From the NCBI GenBank assembly GCA_001953115.1, contig LSSL01004286.1:1-13883 (forward strand): a stretch of 13,883 nucleotides of DNA, given 5' to 3'. Position 1 is the first letter of the stretch. The number at the start of each line of letters is the position of its first letter. This DNA is from Smittium mucronatum. Lineage: Eukaryota > Kickxellomycota > Harpellomycetes > Harpellales > Legeriomycetaceae. Under the pieces are notes generated by a model. It was not told the origin of the DNA and did no database searches. It was given only the letters and a program-made list of their open reading frames with translations. This document shows, one piece after another, positions 7,834 to 13,883 of this stretch. The translations under genes and the position numbers were made by a program.

Positions 7834-9650
7834 ATGGAGTACAATAACAACAATAGGTAATAGGGCTAATTTGTTATCGCACTGCTAGTTTTATTCATGT
7901 AATTCAAGCACTAATATAAGATTCTTACTCTTTCATTCTTGTTCATTTAGAGACCAGTATTACGAGGACGAAGGGTAAGAATTTCAATATACTGCTTGTT
8001 TTTCCAGTAATAATATGGATGTTAACTTTTTTTTGATTTTTTTATAGATATAGTTCTAGAGCTCCCGCCCCTTCAGTTTACGGTGAAAACCCAAGGCCAT
8101 CTAACAGTTCTGAGCAGAACCAGAATCAAGGATACGGAAATCCTCAAAATCATCAATCCACTACTGGGAGAGTACAAGGTCAGTCTCCACGCCCAATGGG
8201 ATACCAACCCGGTTTCAACGGTCAAGGGAATGATCGCCCTAGGCCTAACCTAGGTCAAACAAATTATCCGAACCCTGGTTTCCCTCAAAACAAGGATAAC
8301 GTTTATTCCCCAAATCATGGCAGCCCGAGACCCGAAAATTTTCCCCCTAGCTACGCTAGTTCACAGCAGTCTAGACCAGGACCAGATCCAATGTATTCAG
8401 GCCCTCAAGGTGGTCGCATTCCCAACCAGGGTTCACCCGCTCCTTTTTCTCAAAACAACAGCAGCCCGCAAAGCCGCCCAGGAATGGGCCAGCCCATGAA
8501 CAACCCTGCTTACAATATGGGCTCGAAACCAAACCAACCTACCGGTGGGTTCCAACAAAATTCAGTCTCTTCAGGTGGTTATAGTCAGGAGGAAATCGAA
8601 GAATCTAGGAAAAAGGGTGAAAAAAATAAATGGATGGGAATAGCTGCAGGTTCCGCTCTAGGAATTGGTGCAGCAGCAGCTGTTGGTGCTGGAATATATG
8701 CATTCACAAAGGATGATGACGATAATAAACAAGAGAGTCCAAACCAACAAAGATGGGATTCAAATGATGACAGGAAGGACGGAAATTATTACCAAGGTAA
8801 TAATACCCCCCAAAATGATTTTTCTTATCAGCAAAATAGCGGACAGGGTAATCAGTCTTACAATAACTACGAACAGGGCTATAACCGTCCTCAGGATGGT
8901 CATTCACGCCGCCACAACGATGATCAGTATCGCCCAGAAAATGACCAACATCACCGTCACAACGAAAATCGGGATAACGAAAGATCTCAAAGTAATCAGC
9001 CAAACCAACAAAATAATAACCAAACAAACTCTGTACCCCCATTCGTTACCTCTCAAGGATCGGCAACCCCCAGAGAGTACCCTATGATCCGACAAAATGC
9101 CAATGACACAGAAATAAGAATTGGGACTGTGCTAGCATTGAAACATAACATGACTGGTCGATTCCTGCACTCTGACTCAAGTAAGATTTCCCTATCTGGA
9201 TCCAATCAACAAATGGTGTATTGCCATCTTTGGAATACCGATGATAATGATTGGTGGCAGGTCATCCCAGCCAACCAGGATGTTATACCCCCTGGCCAGA
9301 AAGTGACTTACGGTTCGGTAATTCGTCTGCTCCACGTCTCTTCAAGCAGACATTTACACTCACACACTAACTTCTTTTGTCCAAAAACCAAGCAAAATGA
9401 AGTTACTTGCTTCGGTGACCTTGATTACAGTGACAGTAATGACCACTGGGTTGTAGAAAGACACGGTGCTGACAAACACTATGGTGAAATCTGGAGCTCT
9501 AATGAAGCTGTAGTCTTTAGACATCAACAGTCTGGACTTACCTTACACTCACATGAAGTTATGTACTCTGAAAATGTGCAATCTGTAACTGCGTTTGGAG
9601 ATGGGCATGAAGAAAATGATAAATGGCGTATTTACCTAACTCAACAATAA
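7834..9650 (+). CDS. MIR-repeat protein with low-complexity N-terminus and glycine-zipper membrane segment
   Basis: This is a spliced gene: join 7834-7856, 7951-7974, 8048-9650, encoding 549 residues. The ATG has G at -3 and +4 and an in-frame TGA lies 27 bases upstream. Splicing keeps the frame through all junctions. Residues 1-196 are rich in Pro, Gly, Asn, Gln and Ser. Residues 197-210 are highly charged, and 211-235 form one Gly/Ala-rich hydrophobic segment with Gly at 213, 217, 221 and 229. Acidic residues follow (DDDD), then an Asn/Gln/Asp/His-rich linker to 373. Three MIR repeats follow at about 374-423, 436-486 and 494-545, marked by GRFLHS, SRHLHSH and GLTLHSH and by endings such as NDWW, NDHW and NDKW. 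This resembles the SDF2 triple-MIR fold, a beta-trefoil proposed to bind sugars or proteins. No signal peptide is seen. Sequons NDT (368) and NMT (383) and the flanking charges suggest a type II topology with the MIR part lumenal or outside; this is an inference. The molecular function is unknown. Confidence 0.9.
7857..7950 (+). other. Intron 1 of the MIR gene
   Basis: This 94-base GT..AG intron has donor GTAATAG and acceptor TTCATTTAG. A branch-point-like CTAAT lies at 7911-7915, about 35 bases before the acceptor. It splits an Arg codon after its second base (AG|A). Without its removal the frame stops at once, because TAA or TAG follows the donor. Confidence 0.8.
7951..7974 (+). other. 24-base microexon (exon 2)
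   Basis: This exon is defined by the acceptor ending at 7950 and the donor GTAAGA at 7975. It contributes the end of Arg8, then DQYYEDE, then two bases of Gly16. Its length is a multiple of three, so skipping it would keep the reading frame and remove eight residues. Confidence 0.75.
7975..8047 (+). other. Intron 2 of the MIR gene
   Basis: This 73-base GT..AG intron has donor GTAAGA and acceptor TTTTTTATAG. A TTAAC branch-like word lies at 8022-8026 and is followed by a T-rich tract. An internal acceptor-like TTTTTCCAG ends at 8007. Using that site would add 13 codons and reach a TAG at 8045-8047, truncating the protein to about 28 residues. The 8047 acceptor is therefore the productive one. 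Confidence 0.8.
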
Positions 9651-9885
9651 AAATTTCCTCTCTATTTTTGCGTTTTACCATCCCTTTATTGTTTATTCTC
9701 CCTTCCTTTACATTTGAAACTTTCAAATATAGAACATTTTTTACATTAAATTCCCGTTAATTTTTTTTAACTTATCCTTTTTTATCACCTTGGCATAAAA
9801 TTTTTATGTTAACAAAGAAAATCGGATCGATTGTGATTGAAAGAAGTCAAATCAAGTAAATTTGATTAGAATTGTGTTAATAAAC
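9646..9885 (+). terminator. Probable 3' UTR and polyadenylation region of the MIR gene
   Basis: An AATAAA overlaps the stop codon at 9646-9651, and a second AATAAA lies at 9880-9885. Between them is a pyrimidine-rich stretch (about 9656-9717) and further AT-rich sequence. The second hexamer is the better candidate for a poly(A) signal given the expected UTR length. The cleavage site is not visible. Confidence 0.35.
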
Positions 9886-10129
9886 CCCAAACATCATTTC
9901 ATGCGTCAAAGTAAGTAAAAAAAACGATTTGGGTACATATTGGTAAACTATATAGAAAAAATGAGTTGAGTATTTGCGATTCAAATTTATTCAAATTTTA
10001 AGGCTTTGAAACTCAAAATTTCTTCTTCAGTAGTGCAAAGGTGTATATAATAGTTCATCTTTAGTATACTATTTTAACAAAAATCGATTCTTCTTGTTTA
10101 TTATAGAAATTGGATAATTAATTTACGTA
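9886..10129. other. AT-rich intergenic DNA, nothing recognised
   Basis: No open frame or structured element is seen between the MIR gene's 3' end and the transposon-like terminus at 10130. Confidence 0.6.
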
Positions 10130-10155
10130 CAGGGTGGCATCAAATGACCCCCAAA
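10130..10155 (+). mobile_element. Possible terminal inverted repeat end of a decayed DNA transposon
   Basis: After TA at 10128-10129 the sequence begins CAGGGTGGCATCAAATGACC and continues with CCCAAA. A TA dinucleotide, then CAGGGTG, then a TGACCC-like block within about 20 bases is the usual look of Tc1/mariner-type and similar transposon ends. It would point rightward, into 10130 onward. No matching inverted copy ending in CACCCTGTA was found in the window and no transposase was recognised. It is a solo, truncated or over-diverged end at best. Confidence 0.3.
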
Positions 10156-10835
10156 AACCTATAAATTTCAACAAGGTCAAAAATTATAGTTTGTTTTGAA
10201 TACAATCCACAAGCCTGATGAGCATCACAATTCATCAAATTCTTAGGATATAACTTCATCTGAACAATAGTTAATTTAACCCTTTTTAATTATTATCAGC
10301 CAATATTATTTACTTATCGATAAGAAATCGAATATTTTTTAACATCTTTTTAATTGATATGATTTAAAATTCAAAAATACATACCTCCCTTTTTTTTACT
10401 CGATTTAATTAAATTGACTTGGATTTTATTAACGAAATTAGATTAAAATTTGCTTTATTTGATTTTCTTCAATCAAACTTGATTCGATTTTATCATTTAG
10501 CCATTTATTTATACCCTTTGTTTCAAATAAGGTTTATCATATATCTAAAAGTGTAGATCTAAATATTTTTGTTTACATAGACATCAAATGATCGAAATAC
10601 TAACGAAAAAAAAAATCAAATATTACACTTATTTAAATTTTATATAAGAATTGACATTTTTTTAAAAATATATTTTAAGCTATTTAAGTTTAATTTTTAA
10701 AAAAAGTCAAAAATAATCATATTTGTACTGTATTATTCATCAAATTAAATATTTTTCTTAAAGGATATAGGAAAAAATTATGAAAAAAATATCAGAGTGC
10801 GCTACTAGAATCCCACCAACCCTTAATATCACTTC
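10156..10835. other. AT-rich intergenic DNA, no gene seen
   Basis: No gene is visible. The only item of note is a perfect palindrome CTTATCGATAAG at 10313-10324. If the terminus at 10130 is real, this stretch would be the interior of the decayed element. Confidence 0.55.
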
Positions 10836-11099
10836 ATGTATATTTTAGCAGTATTTAACTTTTGGAAAAAATTTAGAATGTTTTTAATTGAGATTTATTT
10901 GCTGATATATAGATATCAATTAGATCACACTTCAAAAATGACCAATCAAAATATAATCATGGCCAAAAAGATTTTTTCTAATATTATATCCAAAAAAAAG
11001 GCTATAGAGATTAGAATCTTAACCAACTTCTATAAAGTAAGTAAAGTTTCCAAAAAAATTCACAATCTTTATGAAGCTGTTAACTTATCCCCCTTTTAA
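10836..11099 (+). CDS. Unidentified 87-residue open frame, possibly chance
   Basis: An ATG-initiated frame of 87 codons ends in TAA. The product is rich in Lys, Ile and Asn (for example AKKIFSNIISKKKAIEI), with a hydrophobic, aromatic first third. No domain is recognised. In DNA this AT-rich an open run of this length is uncommon but can occur by chance in a window this size. There is no clear promoter, intron or neighbouring gene to support it. Composition is slightly less AT-rich than the flanks, which is the only positive sign. Confidence 0.15.
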   Translation: MYILAVFNFWKKFRMFLIEIYLLIYRYQLDHTSKMTNQNIIMAKKIFSNIISKKKAIEIRILTNFYKVSKVSKKIHNLYEAVNLSPF

Positions 11100-12446
11100 T
11101 ATCAAAAGCTTCTGAAATAAATGTACCTGTATTATCAAAAAGTTGGCTTACTATTTTCAGAAAGAAAATTATTGATTTCTTCAACTGATTTTATGATAGA
11201 GTAATTTTAAAATCAAACTGGCCCGAAATTGGGAAAAAAAATTGTTGAAAATTTGCGAGTTTTTGAAAGTCAAGTGTTTTTTTTACTAAATTAAAAGCTA
11301 AATTTTATTTCAATTGAAATTAAAATATTTAATTTATATTGTAAAGCTATTAAGGAAAGTAGAGGCTTGGACTAAAAAAATAAAAAATATATATGAATGA
11401 TTTAGGAGTTGTCTATTTGGACACTAATATTTAAAAAAATTATATTTTTATATATTTGAAGATTATATTTTTTAAATTTTTTTTAAATCACTAGGTATCT
11501 ATTGCAATTTATGGATATAATTACACCTTAATATTTTTTTATCGAAAAAAAAGTTATTGATTTAGGGGTTTAACTACTAATTATAATGAAAATTTTATTA
11601 ATCATTGGATAAAATGATTAAATATTTTGTTAATGAAATGCATCTCGTTTTTTGAGAAACCCGATTTTATCGATAAATTTATTCTTTTTTAAATAATAAG
11701 AAATTTTTGGATATAAATAATTTTTATAAAAAAACGCGTTTTTATCAAAAAGATTTTTTTTTACGCGAAAATACATTTGATTTGAATTTTTAATACATCA
11801 ACTTATTTTTTCAATTCTTCTTAAAAATTATTTTCGAAATTGACCTAAATTTATTATATACCGACAGAAATACGTTGGTTAATTAATTTTGAAATACAAC
11901 TAAAAAATTAATTTTGAATAATGTGAAATAAATTATATATATTTCCAGAGTTTTCTTGTTCTGGGGAAGACTTCTTCCATCAAAACTATGCAGCCCATTG
12001 AGTAATCGAATTTTTCCTGCGGATTCCCATCAGTTTCATGAAAGTTGGTAGAATTTTCTTTAGTCATATTAATTCACTTTTTAAATTACAAATTTAAATT
12101 TGGTTGAGATTTATTATGACAAGTTTTTTTTTCTTGTATTTTTTTTTAATTTTTATTTTTTTTTGTGTTTTATTCGTTACTAATAAATGATTTTAAGAGA
12201 ATTAATTAAAGAAGAGAAAAAAAGCAATGAAAATATTATAGAGTTAATGTCTTTATGTATTTTCAATATCGAATTTTTTTTCTAAAAAAAGTAGCAAAAA
12301 TTTAGTGAACAAACTATTATTAATTTTTAAGAATATTTAATTATATATGAATCACGCTTTTTTCTTTGGAGTTCGGTTACAGCACCTTTAAATACTAATT
12401 TTTTCGTATGGTGTTTTTCTCTTTCTGCTTTCTGATCCCCCTTCAG
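11100..12446. other. AT-rich intergenic DNA, no gene seen
   Basis: Stops are frequent in all frames. Items of note are a palindrome TTTATCGATAAA at about 11666-11677, a GGAAGA/TCTTCC inverted repeat with a 2-base spacer at 11965-11978 inside a short less AT-rich patch (about 11950-12060), and long T-rich runs at about 12125-12165. No RNA gene is recognised. Confidence 0.6.
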
Positions 12447-12471
12447 TTCCTTTTCTTTCTCTTTCTCTTTC
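12447..12471. repeat. 25-base pure pyrimidine tract
   Basis: An unbroken run of C and T with TTTCTC-type repetition lies inside a broader pyrimidine-rich stretch from about 12413. It is the first part of a cluster of simple repeats that continues to 12739. Confidence 0.75.
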
Positions 12472-12582
12472 GCATTTATTTTATTTTTGTTTGCTGATAT
12501 TATATAACCTTTTTAAATTATTGCGTTTGAAATTTTTACCCCTTTTAAAATAATTATATTTTAAAATTTAACCCTTATATAC

Positions 12583-12710
12583 ATTAATTTCTTTGAAAAT
12601 AAATTTATTTGCACAATGATATTTTTACTTATTGATTTCTTTGCACATTGATTTCTTCGCGCATTAATTTCTTCGCGCATCCATTTCATTGCATATTGAT
12701 TTCTCCGAAA
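12583..12710. repeat. 16-bp minisatellite, eight units
   Basis: Eight consecutive 16-base units fit the window exactly, with approximate consensus ATTGATTTCTTTGCAC. Unit starts are 12583, 12599, 12615, 12631, 12647, 12663, 12679 and 12695. The middle units are most alike (two share TTTCTTCGCGC endings) and the edge units are more diverged, as expected for an array growing by unequal exchange or slippage. The array is flanked by the word TAACCCTT on both sides (12569-12576 and 12713-12720). A 16-base period is not a multiple of three, so a coding role is unlikely. Confidence 0.85.
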
Positions 12711-12724
12711 ACTAACCCTTGTTT

Positions 12725-12739
12725 TTATTATTATTATTA
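12725..12739. repeat. TTA trinucleotide microsatellite
   Basis: Five perfect TTA units lie just beyond the 16-bp minisatellite. It is a simple repeat that is likely to be length-variable. Confidence 0.8.
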
Positions 12740-12921
12740 TTTTATCGTTGCTATTTTCGTAAAAAATCGTTGTTTAATTAATAAAGCCCTTAATCATTAT
12801 TATAATTGTAGGAGTTCCAGTATTTAATCACTAGAACTTCCATAAATATATATTAATATTTTCCAGAAATTTTATCTCATTTAAATTTATTGGAGTACAT
12901 ATATTTAAAAAATAAAAAATA

Positions 12922-13131
12922 TTGTTAAATATTTCTAATTCAAAATTTCAAATACTCATTACTAGGTTCCATAATATTGATCAAGTAATAAACAAAGATT
13001 TTGAAGCACAAAGAACCTTTAATATTGAAAAAAGTGAGACTGATTTTTATTTTGATCGATTTTCCAGCGATTCTTTAAAGACCTTAACCAACTTTGATTT
13101 GAATGAGTTTGATATATTTTTGAGATATTAA
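12922..13131 (+). other. ATG-less open stretch, possible exon or gene relic
   Basis: A 69-codon open stretch begins at a TTG, with no ATG near its start, and ends in TAA. The translation is rich in Asp, Asn, Phe and Lys (for example SETDFYFDRFSSDSLKTL) and matches nothing that I recognise. An acceptor-like TTACTAG at about 12960-12966 could mark an internal exon. A further open run follows in a different frame (about 13164-13290). Its length is near what chance allows in this composition. It could be an exon of a gene extending past the window or a relic. Confidence 0.15.
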
Positions 13132-13883
13132 ATCACGATCTTTCTAGGATAAGAAGTAAAAGGGGAAAATTTCCCAAACTATTAATCAAAATATAGCCGA
13201 TAATTTATCTCTCTTTTTTGAAAAATCATCCAAATTACGCCACTATTTGACTTTCATAAAATGTGAATGCTGGCTCAACCCATTACTTATAAAATAAATT
13301 GCCGATTCCATATAAGAAAATCTGGAAAAAAAGCTCCTCGTTTGTATAAAAAAATATAAAAAATAATCTTTAGGTTTGAGTTTTTCGAATTATCCAGAGG
13401 CAGAATTTTTATTAGTGAGCCTATACAAGAATGATATAAATTAGCATCAGATTTTAGGGATTTTTAAGTTTTAATTTCTGAAAAAAATAAACTATACTGC
13501 GCAAAATGAAAATTTGAATATCTTACAGATGGAAGGGTGACTACGTTGAACCAAATAAAATACTACCCGATAAATTATTTTGACACATTTTTGAGCAGTG
13601 TTAATTTTTAAGAAAATACTCCAGAGTGTAATCGATACTGGTATTAATAGCTGCTTTATGTTATATCGGATGGATATATATATATGAGATTTCACCAATA
13701 AAGATATCAAAACTTATACAGATTGGCTTTATAAAAAATTAAAATTAAAATTCAGTTAGAATAATTTTCAAAAATTATTACTTCCATTTAAAGCAATTAT
13801 GTAGAGCCTCATGGCATAAAATACGAAAAAATACATAATTTCATAAGAATATCCACGATTTTTGCATCTTTCTCACTAATTTT
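13132..13883. other. No supportable gene; possibly decayed coding sequence
   Basis: The stretch is somewhat less AT-rich than 11100-12400. Short open runs occur in two plus-strand frames (about 13164-13290 in one; 13525-13605 and neighbours in the other), but stops interrupt every frame. No motif is recognised. It may be a decayed gene continuing from 12922, or ordinary intergenic sequence. Confidence 0.4.

Noticed and set aside
8196..8198. ATG at 8196 as the start of the MIR protein
   Set aside because: The frame continues upstream without a stop to an acceptor at 8047, and two exons with matching phases lead to an ATG that has an upstream in-frame stop. 8196 is an internal Met, residue 66.
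8317..9095. Other open frames inside the MIR gene (8317-8499 plus, 8665-9087 plus, 8704-9042 minus, 8904-9095 minus)
   Set aside because: They overlap the well-supported MIR frame and result from its repetitive Asn/Gln/Asp codons, which are low in stops in other frames. None shows a domain.
13492..13710. 72-codon minus-strand open frame
   Set aside because: It starts at TTG, consists mainly of hydrophobic and basic residues from AT-rich codons, and has no recognised motif or splice support.
1..13883. Bacterial or phage origin, operons, CRISPR, tRNA or rRNA genes
   Set aside because: There is one spliced gene in almost 14 kb, no Shine-Dalgarno-linked gene strings, no regularly spaced palindromic repeats, and no tRNA T-loop or rRNA-like blocks.
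13360..13883. Continuous decayed gene read in one plus frame to the window end
   Set aside because: The frame contains about ten stops in 175 codons, close to what is expected at this AT content, so the gene-like look of the peptides is not evidence on its own.

Overview
This window looks like nuclear DNA from a eukaryote with a very AT-rich genome, most likely an early-diverging fungus. Arbuscular mycorrhizal fungi (Glomeromycotina, for example the Rhizophagus or Gigaspora lineages) are my best guess. The reasons are poly-A and poly-T rich intergenic DNA, one much less AT-rich gene with two short GT..AG introns, no bacterial-style gene packing, and a C-terminal MIR-repeat protein of a type I recall as common in those fungi. 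The taxon is an inference; another AT-rich early fungus would also fit.

Layout. Bases 1 to about 3740 are very AT-rich and hold no gene that I can support. From 3749 to 4267 lie several small foldable sequences: a perfect 12-bp hairpin, a set of nested inverted repeats, a TA dinucleotide run and a small GC-rich palindrome cluster. From about 4600 to 7830 the base composition is visibly less AT-rich but no long intact frame survives. This stretch contains a diverged direct repeat (5894-5946 and 6132-6184) and a short open frame just upstream of the real gene. It reads like decayed coding or transposon sequence.

The one confident gene runs from 7834 to 9650 on the plus strand. It has three exons (7834-7856, 7951-7974, 8048-9650) and encodes 549 residues. 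An ORF read from the internal ATG at 8196 misses the first 65 residues, because two introns interrupt the first 16 codons. The protein has a long Pro/Gly/Asn/Gln-rich N-terminus, one Gly/Ala-rich hydrophobic segment with a glycine-zipper spacing, an Asn/Gln/Asp/His-rich linker and three C-terminal MIR repeats.

Downstream, 9651 to 13883 returns to AT-rich sequence. It holds a possible terminal end of a decayed DNA transposon at 10130, two weak open frames that may be chance, and a cluster of simple repeats at 12447-12739 that includes an 8-unit, 16-bp minisatellite. I found no tRNA, rRNA, CRISPR array or operon, and no multi-gene system in the window.
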